Shown here: positions 8,354-17,551 of the stretch, piece after piece
Layout: every line of letters starts with the position of its first letter
Numbering within the stretch: the first letter of the stretch is position 1
Source: Vibrio sp. ES.051
Lineage (GTDB): Bacteria; Pseudomonadota; Gammaproteobacteria; Enterobacterales; Vibrionaceae
Length of the DNA: 64,000 nt
NCBI RefSeq assembly: GCF_002563795.1
Contig: NZ_PDJL01000006.1
Span: 372,001-436,000 of the forward strand
Direction of reading: 5' to 3'
Notes under the pieces: generated by a model
The model's database searches: none
Seen by the model: the letters and a program-made list of their open reading frames with translations, nothing else
Told to the model about the DNA's origin: nothing
Program-made: the position numbers and the translations under genes

Positions 8354-9295
8354 ATGATCATCGTAACTGGTGGCGCTGGCATGATCGGCAGCAATATTGT
8401 TAAAGCACTAAACGAAGCTGGTATTAACGATATCTTGGTTGTCGACAACCTGAAAAATGGCAAGAAGTTTAAGAACTTGGTTGATCTTGATATCACTGAT
8501 TACATGGATCGCGATGACTTCCTCACGCAAGTGATGGCGGGTGATGACTTCGGCCCTATCGAAGCAGTTTTCCACGAAGGCGCTTGCTCTGCAACGACAG
8601 AATGGGATGGCAAATACATGATGCTAAACAATTATGAGTACTCTAAAGAGCTACTGCATTACTGCTTAGATCGTGAAATTCCATTCCTTTACGCCTCTTC
8701 TGCTGCCACTTACGGCGATACAGATACGTTTGTTGAAGAACGTGAGTACGAAGGTGCACTAAACGTATACGGTTACTCAAAACAACAGTTTGATAATTAC
8801 GTTCGTCGCCTATGGCAAGATGCTGAAGAGCATGGTGATAAACTGTCTCAGATCACGGGCTTCCGTTACTTCAACGTCTATGGTCCACGCGAAGATCACA
8901 AAGGAAGCATGGCTTCGGTAGCATTTCATCTAAACAACCAACTCAATGCAGGTGAAAACCCTAAGCTTTTTGAAGGTAGCGGTCATTTTAAACGAGACTT
9001 CGTCTACGTTGGTGATGTTTGTAAAGTAAACCTTTGGTTCTTAGAAAACGGCGTATCTGGCATCTTTAACTGTGGTACTGGCCGCGCTGAATCTTTCAAT
9101 GAAATTGCCAAAGCAGTCATCACACACCACGCAAAAGGCGAAATGGAGAACATTCCATTTCCAGAGCATCTAAAAGGCGCTTATCAAGAGTTCACCCAAG
9201 CCGATCTTACCAAGCTACGCGCTGCTGGCTGTGATGTTGAGTTCAAAACAGTTGCCGAAGGTGTTGCGGAATATTTAGCAATTCAAAATCGTTAG
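8354..9295 (+). CDS. hldD: ADP-L-glycero-D-manno-heptose 6-epimerase
   Basis: 313 residues, the usual length of HldD (RfaD/GmhD). It converts ADP-D-glycero- to ADP-L-glycero-D-manno-heptose, the donor for inner-core LPS heptoses. It shows the NAD(P)-binding TGGAGMIGSN at residues 5-14, the HEGACSATTEWDGKYM family signature near 75, the active-site Ser region (LYASSAATYG) near 115 and the YGYSK catalytic Tyr/Lys motif near 138. In Vibrio this gene conventionally borders the O-antigen/capsule locus, which agrees with the genes to its left. RBS tggtgga lies upstream. Confidence 0.96.
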   Translation: MIIVTGGAGMIGSNIVKALNEAGINDILVVDNLKNGKKFKNLVDLDITDYMDRDDFLTQVMAGDDFGPIEAVFHEGACSATTEWDGKYMMLNNYEYSKELLHYCLDREIPFLYASSAATYGDTDTFVEEREYEGALNVYGYSKQQFDNYVRRLWQDAEEHGDKLSQITGFRYFNVYGPREDHKGSMASVAFHLNNQLNAGENPKLFEGSGHFKRDFVYVGDVCKVNLWFLENGVSGIFNCGTGRAESFNEIAKAVITHHAKGEMENIPFPEHLKGAYQEFTQADLTKLRAAGCDVEFKTVAEGVAEYLAIQNR

Positions 9296-9320
9296 CAACT
9301 CCGCGTCACTCTCTCAAAGT

Positions 9321-9357
9321 CTATACCCAAGTTACCGCAGGGTTTTATTGGGTATAG
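9321..9357. repeat. Inverted repeat CTATACCCAA/TTGGGTATAG after hldD
   Basis: Perfect 10-bp arms with a 17-nt loop in the hldD-waaL spacer. CTATACCC-type inverted repeats are common intergenic repeats in Vibrio genomes as far as I recall. It could act as a terminator or mRNA stabiliser, but there is no T-run immediately after it. Confidence 0.65.
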
Positions 9358-9425
9358 TTGCATAAAAACTCGTATCTAAAAATGAGAGCGCATTGCATGC
9401 CCCCTCTCCAGTATGTAAGTGACTT

Positions 9426-10601
9426 ATGACTAAGACTATTCGCACCATCGCAATGTTACCTTTTTTATTTACCTTCACTGCGATGTTTTGGTATTCCGAT
9501 GCAACAAAAGATATCGTTATAATTACTCTACCTTCGATTGCGGTGTATCAATTCCTGTTTTACCGAGAAAATAATCATCTATCTCTTTGTTGGGACTGGC
9601 TCAGTAAAGCCTTAGTTATAATATCCATTTACTATGTCTTTAGTAAAACTTACCATGGCTTTAGCTCAAGCTCTTTAAGAATCGTGCTTTCCTTTACTCT
9701 ATGCTCTCTTTTTCTTCCAAGGCCAAAATTATCAAGAAATATGCTGGCATGCTTTGTTGCGTTATCTGCTACATCAGCTTGCATCTACTATGTAGTGCTT
9801 GGCAGTGAAAATATCTGGTACTTGAATCGTATAAACTTTGCCACCTACACCGCTGCGATTGCAGTACTTAGCCTTTATTTGATAACACAAAAAAAACAGC
9901 ACTTGATGTTCATCGGTATTGCCTCTTTTATACTGGTAAGTTTTCCATTCATTGGCGCTTCCTCTCGTGGGCCACTGCTTGCTTTTGCTATTACAGTTGG
10001 TGTCTTGCTCTTACAAACTCTCTTTGAGAAAAAACACATGAACGCCATACTCATTGTGATTCTCAGTATTGGCGTTCTGACTCCGCAAATATTTTCTAAC
10101 TCTTTTCTGAGCCATAAGTTAAATCAAGTCAGTGAATACAACGAGAGTGCCTCAAATAAAGACTACAGCATCCACTCTCGACTTGAGCTCTGGAAGGCTG
10201 GTTTATCTATTATCCCATCAGCTCCATTACTGGGACACGGCTATGAGGATAAGCCTTTACTGGAGGAGCGGTTCGAAAATCATGGGGGGCTAGATTTAAC
10301 CGTCCTATACCACTACCATAATCAAGTTATCTCAACTTGGGTACGTGATGGCTTGATTGGGGTGATAATTGTAATGGTTTTTTTATTAACACCGGTTGTT
10401 TATTACCTTCGACATTCTTTACCCCATACAGATGCAATGCTACTGGTGTGTTGTATATATGCTATCTCTGGTTTAACCGATATTCCTTTGAGTAATGCCA
10501 GTACTTTAAGCTTCTATTTATGTTGCTTTATTTTATATTTTTCAAAAGAGCGTTGTAATGAAAATCTTTGTCTTGAGCCTGAAACGATCAACCGAACGTA
10601 G
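9426..10601 (+). CDS. waaL: O-antigen ligase family membrane protein (WaaL/Wzy_C)
   Basis: 391 residues with about ten to twelve hydrophobic helices and a large periplasmic segment around residues 215-300, the topology of O-antigen ligases/Wzy polymerases. The family hallmarks are an Arg in a membrane-proximal motif (GASSRGPLLAF, near 178) and a periplasmic 'LGHGYED' near 275. WaaL joins undecaprenyl-linked polysaccharide to the lipid A core; that this is the ligase rather than the polymerase is inferred from its place in the core LPS cluster beside hldD. It overlaps the next gene by 44 bp. No strong Shine-Dalgarno sequence is visible. Confidence 0.75.
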   Translation: MTKTIRTIAMLPFLFTFTAMFWYSDATKDIVIITLPSIAVYQFLFYRENNHLSLCWDWLSKALVIISIYYVFSKTYHGFSSSSLRIVLSFTLCSLFLPRPKLSRNMLACFVALSATSACIYYVVLGSENIWYLNRINFATYTAAIAVLSLYLITQKKQHLMFIGIASFILVSFPFIGASSRGPLLAFAITVGVLLLQTLFEKKHMNAILIVILSIGVLTPQIFSNSFLSHKLNQVSEYNESASNKDYSIHSRLELWKAGLSIIPSAPLLGHGYEDKPLLEERFENHGGLDLTVLYHYHNQVISTWVRDGLIGVIIVMVFLLTPVVYYLRHSLPHTDAMLLVCCIYAISGLTDIPLSNASTLSFYLCCFILYFSKERCNENLCLEPETINRT

Positions 10602-11295
10602 AGAGCGTATAGAAGCGGCATTAAGTGCGGCTAATATTGATTTTGAGTTCTTTGATGCAATAACCCCCCAGGAATTGTCTCATGAACAAAGAAGTAGATT
10701 AAACCCAGCAAAAACACGCTATTTAAAAGGCTATGAGCTAACAGAAGGTGAAATTGCATGTTTTTTTAGCCATATGGCGATATGGCAATGGAGCGTCCAG
10801 CACAAACAAGATGTATTAGTGTTGGAAGACAACGTTGATATACACCAACAGTTTGCCTCTTTTGTTACCGATTTAAGCAAAGCTCGACCTCCATTAATGA
10901 AATCAAGAACACTTATAAAACTAGCGGCCTCTAAAAAAGGAGTTCCCTTTAAAAAAGCAAGCTGCCTCAACGACACTTTCGCTTTAGGCACCTACGTTCG
11001 ACCAACAACAGGAGCAATGGGATACCTCATAAGCACAACGGCAGCACAAAGTCTTATAGAGCATGCAAAAGAAATACTAGCCCCTGTGGATGACTACATG
11101 GAAAAAGTATGGATTCATAAAGTTAACATCGTTAGTGTTTATCCCGATGTGGTTTCTCGAGCGGCAATCCCATCCACAATAGGCCGTATAAGGAAAAATA
11201 AAATCACATTAACATTGGCTGATAAAATGCTTATCGAAGCATTCCGTTTTTATGAACAAATGAGACGAAAGGTCTACACGTTGATAAATCGCTAA
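10558..11295 (+). CDS. Glycosyltransferase family 25 (LPS biosynthesis)
   Basis: 245 residues. The start MKIFVLSLKRSTERRERI is the typical GT25 opening and confirms the ATG inside the waaL tail (44-bp overlap, different frame). The family motifs FDAI, LTEGEIACFFSHM and a central LVLEDNVD follow. GT25 enzymes (LOS galactosyltransferases such as LgtB/LpsA) usually have 'LEDD' here; the Asn replacing the second Asp is unusual. It probably adds an outer-core sugar; donor and acceptor cannot be read from sequence. Confidence 0.82.
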   Translation: MKIFVLSLKRSTERRERIEAALSAANIDFEFFDAITPQELSHEQRSRLNPAKTRYLKGYELTEGEIACFFSHMAIWQWSVQHKQDVLVLEDNVDIHQQFASFVTDLSKARPPLMKSRTLIKLAASKKGVPFKKASCLNDTFALGTYVRPTTGAMGYLISTTAAQSLIEHAKEILAPVDDYMEKVWIHKVNIVSVYPDVVSRAAIPSTIGRIRKNKITLTLADKMLIEAFRFYEQMRRKVYTLINR

Positions 11296-11509
11296 ACGAT
11301 ATGGCTAAGTCACGGCAATTATAGGCTCATACGCAGTGAGTCGGGTAACCCAATAATGATAAGCTAACAATCCGATTCAAGATAAAATCAAAGCTCTCAG
11401 GACAGTGAATGAACGTACCGCGCTTACACCGAAAACGTCTATATAATTAACGAATAAGGCAGACAAAGCCCGTTCATGACTGCAAATAATATAGGTTACA
11501 AATACCCAA

Positions 11510-12499
11510 ATGACTTCTGAACGTAATGACTTCGATCCCAAAGCATATAACCCTGAATTTAAGCGCCACTTTCTGTCGCCTAAATATTGGGGAACGTGGC
11601 TAGGTGTTATCTTATTCTTACCTCTGGCGTTAATGCCACTGAGCGTACAAAAGTGGTTAGCGAAAACCATCGCAAAAAAACTGTCTAAGTCTCACAAGGG
11701 CCCCGCTCATCGAGCGCGTGTTAACTTTGAACTGTGCTTTCCGGAAAAGCCTTTTCAAGAACGCGAAGCTTTGATTGAAAAAACACTCTATACCGCAGCC
11801 GTGTTCTTTTTCCGCTTTGGACTATTAAGTTTACGCTCCCCAAAATGGCTTCAACAGCGTTGCCACATCCGCGGCTTGGACATTTTACGCCAGCACATTG
11901 ATAACAATGAGAACGTAATTTTGATGGTGCCGCACTCCTGGGCAATTGATGTTCCTGCCATTTTATTTACCGCTATGGGCATTCCAATTTCTGCTATGGC
12001 AAAAAAACAAAAGAATGAGGTTGCGGATTGGCTGATGCACAAACAGAGAGTGCAACATGGTGGTCGAGTATACGAACGCTCTGGCGGCATCAAACCTTTT
12101 TTGAAATCAATTCGTGATGGTTATGTGGGTTATTACCTGCCAGACCAAGACCATGGCCCTAAACATAGTGTGTTTGTCGACTTTTTTGCCACACGTAAAG
12201 CAACACTGCCTGGGCTAGGAAAAATAGCGAAACTATCTCACGCAAAAGTGCTGCCACTATTTACTTCCACTAATACGGAAGACGGCACGTTCGATATCGA
12301 GATTTTGCCGGCTTTTGACCTGGGTAAAAGTGAAGAACAAGACGCACGTACCTGTAACGAAGCGATTGAATACTTTGTAGGCCAAAAACCAGAACAATAC
12401 ATGTGGGTACTGCAACTATTGTACTCACAAGAAGACGGTAACAATTATTACAATATCTTTAAGCCAAGATATAAGACTGACTGGCAAATAAAAAAATGA
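11510..12499 (+). CDS. lpxM: Lipid A late acyltransferase, LpxM/MsbB family
   Basis: 329 residues. Integral inner-membrane acyltransferase of lipid A biosynthesis, with an N-terminal membrane anchor at about 27-47. The HX4D catalytic motif lies in MVPHSWAIDVPA (near 145). The conserved GYYLPDQDHGP block near 205 and VDFFATRKATLP just after are much closer to E. coli LpxM than to LpxL. In Vibrio the equivalent enzyme may transfer a hydroxylated chain (called LpxN in V. cholerae), so acyl specificity is open. A second late acyltransferase (LpxL type) is encoded at 35419. The stop overlaps waaF by 4 bp. The 214-bp gap before it shows nothing clear. Confidence 0.88.
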   Translation: MTSERNDFDPKAYNPEFKRHFLSPKYWGTWLGVILFLPLALMPLSVQKWLAKTIAKKLSKSHKGPAHRARVNFELCFPEKPFQEREALIEKTLYTAAVFFFRFGLLSLRSPKWLQQRCHIRGLDILRQHIDNNENVILMVPHSWAIDVPAILFTAMGIPISAMAKKQKNEVADWLMHKQRVQHGGRVYERSGGIKPFLKSIRDGYVGYYLPDQDHGPKHSVFVDFFATRKATLPGLGKIAKLSHAKVLPLFTSTNTEDGTFDIEILPAFDLGKSEEQDARTCNEAIEYFVGQKPEQYMWVLQLLYSQEDGNNYYNIFKPRYKTDWQIKK

Positions 12500-13554
12500 A
12501 AAAGATTTTAATCATAGGCCCTGCTTGGGTCGGCGATATGGTGATGTCGCAATCATTATATATCGTGTTAAAACAACGCCATCCTGATAGCCAAATCGAT
12601 GTGATCGCACCGAGATGGTGTAAACCGATCCTTGAACGCATGCCAGAGATCCACCAAGCGATTGAAATGTCTATCGGTCATGGTGAATTTAATCTATTAG
12701 GCCGCAGAGAGATAGGTAAGTCTCTGCGTGAAAAGCAATACGACCAAGCCTACATCCTACCTAAATCAGCGAAATCGGCATTGATCCCATGGTTTGCCAA
12801 CGTCCCTCTGCGTACAGGATGGAAGGGAGAGATGCGTTATGGTTTGTTAAATGATTTACGACCTAATATGAAGTCTTTTCAATACATGGTCGAACGTTAT
12901 GTTGCGTTGGCTTACCCCAAAGAAAAGATGATAGACTCCACCTCCCTAGGCGGACTCGAAACCTTACCTCGCCCACGCCTTGCGATCAACGAAGCCGAAC
13001 AGCAAGCAACCATGCATAAGTTCAACTTAGAGCAAAACAGACCGATTATTGGTTTATGCCCGGGCGCAGAGTTTGGTCCAGCGAAAAAGTGGCCAGAAAC
13101 GCACTATGCTGAAGTCGCAACACAAATGACTAAAACAGGGCATCAAGTATGGTTATTTGGTTCACAGAAAGATCTCGAAACCTGCAACAGTATTCGTTCG
13201 TTGGTACCACAGCAGTTGCAAACTCAAATTCATGTCCTAGCGGGGCAAACTAGTCTGATTGAAGCCGTTGACCTGCTTGCCGCATGTAAGACTGTCGTTG
13301 CAAATGACTCAGGCTTGATGCATGTGGCTGCCGCTGTTGGCTGTAATGTGGTTGCAGTATACGGGTCTACGTCACCTAAATACACACCACCGCTAGCGGA
13401 ACAAATAGAGATAGTTCATACCGATATTGAGTGCCGTCCTTGCTTTCAGCGCGAATGCCAATACAAACATCTTAAGTGCTTGACGGAGCTCTCACCTCAA
13501 CAAGTGTTAGATAGCATTCAAAAACTTGACGCGATTACTGTCATCCCATGTTAG
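12496..13554 (+). CDS. waaF: ADP-heptose:LPS heptosyltransferase II
   Basis: 352 residues, GT family 9. It adds the second L,D-heptose to the inner core on the cytoplasmic face. Motifs are the N-terminal IIGPAWVGDMVMSQSLY (family: GPxWVGDMVM), LCPGAEFGPAKKWP near 190 and NDSGLMHVAAAVG near 272 for nucleotide-sugar binding. A C-terminal cysteine cluster (CRPCFQREC) is typical of WaaF. It lies in an overlapping run with lpxM and waaA, pointing to one transcript. Confidence 0.95.
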   Translation: MKKILIIGPAWVGDMVMSQSLYIVLKQRHPDSQIDVIAPRWCKPILERMPEIHQAIEMSIGHGEFNLLGRREIGKSLREKQYDQAYILPKSAKSALIPWFANVPLRTGWKGEMRYGLLNDLRPNMKSFQYMVERYVALAYPKEKMIDSTSLGGLETLPRPRLAINEAEQQATMHKFNLEQNRPIIGLCPGAEFGPAKKWPETHYAEVATQMTKTGHQVWLFGSQKDLETCNSIRSLVPQQLQTQIHVLAGQTSLIEAVDLLAACKTVVANDSGLMHVAAAVGCNVVAVYGSTSPKYTPPLAEQIEIVHTDIECRPCFQRECQYKHLKCLTELSPQQVLDSIQKLDAITVIPC

Positions 13555-14801
13555 TGCGTATTGTTTATACCTTTTTACTCGCTCTAGCGTCGCCACTACT
13601 TTTGTTTGGCTTGTATAAGAGCAAACCAAACAAGCCCAAATTTGGTACACGCTGGAAAGAGCACTTTGGTATCACACCTAAGCTAAAAAGCCACGACAAA
13701 CCTATTTGGATACATGCTGTTTCGGTGGGTGAAAGTATTGCTGCAACACCTTTAATTAAAGCTCTTAAGGAACAAAGTCCTGAACAGCCTATTTTGGTGA
13801 CAACCACGACAAGTACCGGAGCAGAACAAATTGCGAAGCTGGGGGAGATCGTCGAACACCGCTATATGCCGATCGACTTTGGGTTCGCGATCAACGGTTT
13901 CCTTAAAGTAGTACAGCCAAAGCAAATGCTGATCATTGAAACTGAGTTATGGCCAAACACGCTCAATATTGTTCATAAAGCAGGCATCCCCATTACCGTC
14001 GTAAATGCGCGATTGTCTGAAAAGTCATGCCAAAACTACGCTAAAGTGCAGTGGTTGTTTAACCAGCTTCACCCATGCTTAACCCAAGTACTCTGTCAGA
14101 GTAAATCTGATGCACAGCGCTTCGCGTGTTTAGGGGTTAACAAAGATAAACTAGCCGTGACTGGTTCAATTAAGTTCGACATACAGGTTTCTGAGCAAGT
14201 AAAGCAACAAGGCATAGAACTTCGCGCTCAGCTTGGCAATGATCGCCCAGTTTGGATTGCAGCCAGTACCCACAAAGGCGAAGATGAACAAGTATTAGAA
14301 GCGCATAAACAAATCTTAAAGTCTCATCCAAACGCTTTACTTATTTTGGTTCCTCGTCATCCGGAACGATTTGATGATGTCTTTGCACTTTGCCAACAGC
14401 AAGGCTTTGAGACTGTGCGCCGCACATCGACATTGGCGATAGAAAGCAACACACAAGTCTACCTTGGTGATACCATGGGTGAAATGCTGACTTTAATTGG
14501 CGCTGCTGATGTCTGCTTTATGGGAGGGAGTTTGCTTGGCGACAAAGTAGGCGGACACAATGTTTTAGAGCCTGCGGCGTTAGGTGTTCCTATTATTACA
14601 GGGCCAAGTTATTATAATTTTACACAAATAGTAGATACGCTGGCGGCAGATGAATCTATTCTTATTACAGATAATCTTGCCCACAGCTTGCATCAACTAT
14701 TTACAAACTCAGCTACTCGCAACATGATGCGTCACCGCGCGCTGGCATTTATTTCTGCTAATCAAGGGGCACTAGCCACAACATTGAAGATGACAATCTA
14801 A
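13548..14801 (+). CDS. waaA: 3-deoxy-D-manno-octulosonic acid transferase
   Basis: 417 residues, GT family 30 (KdtA). It transfers Kdo from CMP-Kdo to lipid IVA. An N-terminal membrane anchor (residues 2-22) is followed by GTRWKEHFG, the AVSVGE motif near 59 and ETELWPN near 129, all diagnostic for WaaA. The C-terminal half has the GGSLLGDKVGGHNVLEPA donor-binding block. Because kdkA (Kdo kinase) is encoded nearby at 22951, this WaaA is expected to be monofunctional, as in Vibrio and Haemophilus. It overlaps waaF by 7 bp. Confidence 0.95.
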   Translation: MLVRIVYTFLLALASPLLLFGLYKSKPNKPKFGTRWKEHFGITPKLKSHDKPIWIHAVSVGESIAATPLIKALKEQSPEQPILVTTTTSTGAEQIAKLGEIVEHRYMPIDFGFAINGFLKVVQPKQMLIIETELWPNTLNIVHKAGIPITVVNARLSEKSCQNYAKVQWLFNQLHPCLTQVLCQSKSDAQRFACLGVNKDKLAVTGSIKFDIQVSEQVKQQGIELRAQLGNDRPVWIAASTHKGEDEQVLEAHKQILKSHPNALLILVPRHPERFDDVFALCQQQGFETVRRTSTLAIESNTQVYLGDTMGEMLTLIGAADVCFMGGSLLGDKVGGHNVLEPAALGVPIITGPSYYNFTQIVDTLAADESILITDNLAHSLHQLFTNSATRNMMRHRALAFISANQGALATTLKMTI

Positions 14802-14804
14802 TAA

Positions 14805-15803
14805 ATGATGAATCTCTTTTTAGTTACTTCACCCCTTCAATATCTTTGCGCTTTAGAGGCCAAGACCCATTTTCAGTGCGAGCAATCCATACTGGTTCTT
14901 ATCAGCCAAAAAAGTGAACATGGACTGGCACAGCAAAACGCTCTCTTTCAGCCGAACGAATGGCAGCACATCATTCAAATTGAGCGTGGCAACCGCAGCT
15001 TTTCGATCCCTAGCGTCATCAAAAAAGTTAAGCGTATTATTGGCAACTCACCGCTCTCTTGTTTTTTTTACGCGGAATATAATGCTTGGTGGACCAAATT
15101 ACTGATACGCAACTTACCCATTGAAAAAGAGTGTTATTTTGATGATGGCACCCTAACTTTATTAGAATACTCTGAGTATATAACATCGAAAAAGTCGTTT
15201 TATCGCCCTCGTTTGTTGCAAGACTTCCTAGTTCGCAGCCAGAGATGTCAACCTGTTGGTCGCTTACCACAATCAGATAACTTACACCTTTTCACCTTTT
15301 TTGAGCTTCCACCTTCGCACGTAAAGATCCACAAAAACAACTTTTCAAGGTTAAAGCAGACCTATGGGTGCGCTGATTTATATTCGCCTAATGCGCCCAT
15401 TGGATTTATTGGGCAAGGCGCGGTAGGCGATAAACGACAAAAAACCACAGAGCAATATTTACACGAACTTGAGCAGCTATCTGAACATCTACAACAGAAA
15501 ATATTATATTTCCCCCACCGAACAGAAAAACAAGAAGTCACAGCCGCATTAAAAAAAGCGGACTATATCACCTACTACCGTAATGAGTATCCGCTTGAAA
15601 TAGAGCTTATCGATAAGCACATTCAGCTATCTGCACTAGTCGGTATGTTTTCGACTGTGATGTTCACGGCACGTACTCTCTATCCAAAAATGCCGATCTA
15701 TTCGCTTTCTAGCACTCATCCAAATAAAACATTCCAGAAGCGGCTAGAAGAGCAGATGCAAACAATTAATGTTCAGCCTTTAGAACACTTAATTTCGACA
15801 TAA
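14805..15803 (+). CDS. GT52-like glycosyltransferase, candidate nonulosonic acid transferase
   Basis: 332 residues, cytoplasmic. The N-terminal 'NLFLVTSPLQYLCALEA' and the C-terminal 'YFPHRTEK ... NEYPLEIEL' (near 230-270), then a Ser-rich segment (LVGMFSTVMFTA), resemble the LOS sialyltransferase/GT52 and polysialyltransferase superfamily. Those enzymes share D/E-D/E-G, H-P and S-S motifs; here FDDGTLTL near 107 fits the first. It starts 4 bp after waaA and ends inside the convergent CMP-nonulosonate synthetase gene (38-bp overlap). Inferred role: transfer of CMP-activated legionaminic acid to the LPS core. Family placement is moderate, the substrate a prediction. Confidence 0.65.
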   Translation: MMNLFLVTSPLQYLCALEAKTHFQCEQSILVLISQKSEHGLAQQNALFQPNEWQHIIQIERGNRSFSIPSVIKKVKRIIGNSPLSCFFYAEYNAWWTKLLIRNLPIEKECYFDDGTLTLLEYSEYITSKKSFYRPRLLQDFLVRSQRCQPVGRLPQSDNLHLFTFFELPPSHVKIHKNNFSRLKQTYGCADLYSPNAPIGFIGQGAVGDKRQKTTEQYLHELEQLSEHLQQKILYFPHRTEKQEVTAALKKADYITYYRNEYPLEIELIDKHIQLSALVGMFSTVMFTARTLYPKMPIYSLSSTHPNKTFQKRLEEQMQTINVQPLEHLIST

Positions 15804-16476
15804 AAAATTCGGCCAGTTCGAAATCAAATTGAGTATCAATATCCAATGAATATTGATTAGGCATAATGTAAGCAAATGAATGCTCGGTGTAGCGAATTTC
15901 ACCTTTTTGTCTCAGAGTTTTGACGTCAAAAATATATACGGCACCATTAATACGGTAAAAGTCACCTAAATCTTGCGATCGCTGCAAGGCGTCAGGCCGG
16001 ATGAAGCTTCCCATTGAGCCATTACACGGAAGTGTATTCGACCACAAAGGAGGATGCTCACAAGGAGTTAGTGATACTACTGACTCAGCGTCTTTTTGAT
16101 GAAATAGACTTAGAGCTTCATCAATGTGCTGCGCGGTACGCAATGGGGAGGTCGGCTGTAAAAGCACTACAATGTCAGCATCAGCGGCAAACTTATCTAA
16201 CGTGTAAAGCATTACACTAGCCGTTGTAGCGGTGTCGTTCGCTAACTCAACAGGGCGAAGTTCGGGCACATTCGCGCCAAACTGTAATGCGATATCCGCT
16301 ATTTCTTGGTCGTCGGTGCTCACGATCACCTTATCGATGTACGAGCAGTTCTGCGCCGCTTCAATAGACCACCCGACCAAAGGCTTCCCATTAAGCGGCA
16401 ATGTGTTTTTTCGAGGTAAGCGCTTACTACCACCTCGGGCAGGAATTAACGCGATAACTTTCTTGCCATGAATCAT
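15766..16476 (-). CDS. legF: CMP-nonulosonic (legionaminic) acid cytidylyltransferase
   Basis: 236 residues, NeuA/LegF/PtmB family. It activates the nine-carbon sugar acid with CTP. The CTP-binding motif IALIPARGGSKRLPRKN starts at residue 8, and LLQPTSPLR near 106 and the DIDTQFDFELAE ending match the family. It is the last gene of the leftward legionaminate cluster; its ATG shares a base with the stop of the guanylyltransferase gene (TAATG). Specificity for legionaminic rather than neuraminic acid is inferred from the full set of Leg-type enzymes upstream. Confidence 0.85.
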   Translation of the reverse strand: MIHGKKVIALIPARGGSKRLPRKNTLPLNGKPLVGWSIEAAQNCSYIDKVIVSTDDQEIADIALQFGANVPELRPVELANDTATTASVMLYTLDKFAADADIVVLLQPTSPLRTAQHIDEALSLFHQKDAESVVSLTPCEHPPLWSNTLPCNGSMGSFIRPDALQRSQDLGDFYRINGAVYIFDVKTLRQKGEIRYTEHSFAYIMPNQYSLDIDTQFDFELAEFFMSKLSVLKAEH

Positions 16477-17537
16477 TACAGCACCCCTAATGTATGAATG
16501 TCTGCTTGGGCACGATTAAAGTCATCCATTCTACCGATATCCAACCAATACTCATGAATCGGGAACATTCGTACATTGTCGCGTTCATTCATGTGTTGCT
16601 CGAGTAAAGTAGGCATGTCGATACGATGATTTTTAGGCACCGACTTAATCACGCGTGATGAGACGACATAAATTCCCGCGTTCACAAAAAAACGTTGAAT
16701 TGGCTTTTCTACCATTGAGGTAATTTTATTTCCCTCACCATTAATCACACCATAAGGAACTTGATAATCGTACTCTCGCACACACATGGTCGCATCGGCC
16801 TGCTGCTCCGCATGAAAAGTGAGTAAACGCTGAAAGTCGATTTTAGTCAGCACATCTCCGTTCATCATGATCAACGGCAAATCAACCGGTAAATCATTAG
16901 GCAGCAGGCCTAAAGCCCCTCCCGTACCCAGTGGCTCTTCCTCATGCACGTATTGAATGCGTACCCCCAGCTCGCTACCGTCGCCAAAATGTGCACGAAT
17001 TTGCTCTGGCATGTAGTGGGTAGAAATATAAAAGTTCTCAAAACCGGCCTTGATGAAACTGCGAACTACCGTCTCTAAAATAGGTTTATTGCCAATTTTA
17101 AGCATGGGTTTGGGACAGCTATCCGTCAAAGGTCGCAGACGAGTCCCAAATCCACCCGCCATGATAAACACTGGATTTTGATATTTGGGTTTGTGCAGCG
17201 CGCCATGCAGTGTTTCTAACCCGACAACTTTTCCCTGAGCATCGACCAATGGTATCGATAAGATGCTCTTCGCTTCCATCAGTTTAATCAGCGTTTCGCG
17301 GTCGGTATTCACGGCAGCCGTGGTCGGTGAGGTATTCATCACCTTAGCCACTGACTCTGTCAGTTCTAGGTTATTCAATAATCCACGGCGAATGTCGCCG
17401 TCGGTCACCACACCTAACAGCTGCTTTTCTTGGTTAACCACCAAAGCGACACGCAATGCTTCAGTGTTAATGATTTGCAGTGCATCGCGTAAAGTACCTT
17501 GAACAGTAAGCAGCACATTTGTCCAACAACGACTCAT
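16476..17537 (-). CDS. ptmE: CBS-domain glucosamine-1-phosphate guanylyltransferase (PtmE-like)
   Basis: About 353 residues. Two CBS domains fill residues 1-115 and a nucleotidyltransferase domain follows, with the signature FIMAGGFGTRLRPLTD and then CPKPML near 125-145. In Campylobacter and relatives PtmE makes GDP-GlcNAc precursors that feed the GDP-dependent legionaminate route. The start at 17537 (MSRCWTN) is preferred because 'aggata' lies at the right distance; the longest frame, to 17597, would run 46 bp into the acetyltransferase gene. Function follows from family plus operon. Confidence 0.8.
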   Translation of the reverse strand: MSRCWTNVLLTVQGTLRDALQIINTEALRVALVVNQEKQLLGVVTDGDIRRGLLNNLELTESVAKVMNTSPTTAAVNTDRETLIKLMEAKSILSIPLVDAQGKVVGLETLHGALHKPKYQNPVFIMAGGFGTRLRPLTDSCPKPMLKIGNKPILETVVRSFIKAGFENFYISTHYMPEQIRAHFGDGSELGVRIQYVHEEEPLGTGGALGLLPNDLPVDLPLIMMNGDVLTKIDFQRLLTFHAEQQADATMCVREYDYQVPYGVINGEGNKITSMVEKPIQRFFVNAGIYVVSSRVIKSVPKNHRIDMPTLLEQHMNERDNVRMFPIHEYWLDIGRMDDFNRAQADIHTLGVL

Positions 17538-17551
17538 GAGTATCCTATTTT

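Noticed and set aside
10558..10601. A frameshift joining waaL and the GT25 gene
   Set aside because: Both proteins have family-typical ends; the 44-bp overlap is a normal out-of-frame overlap.
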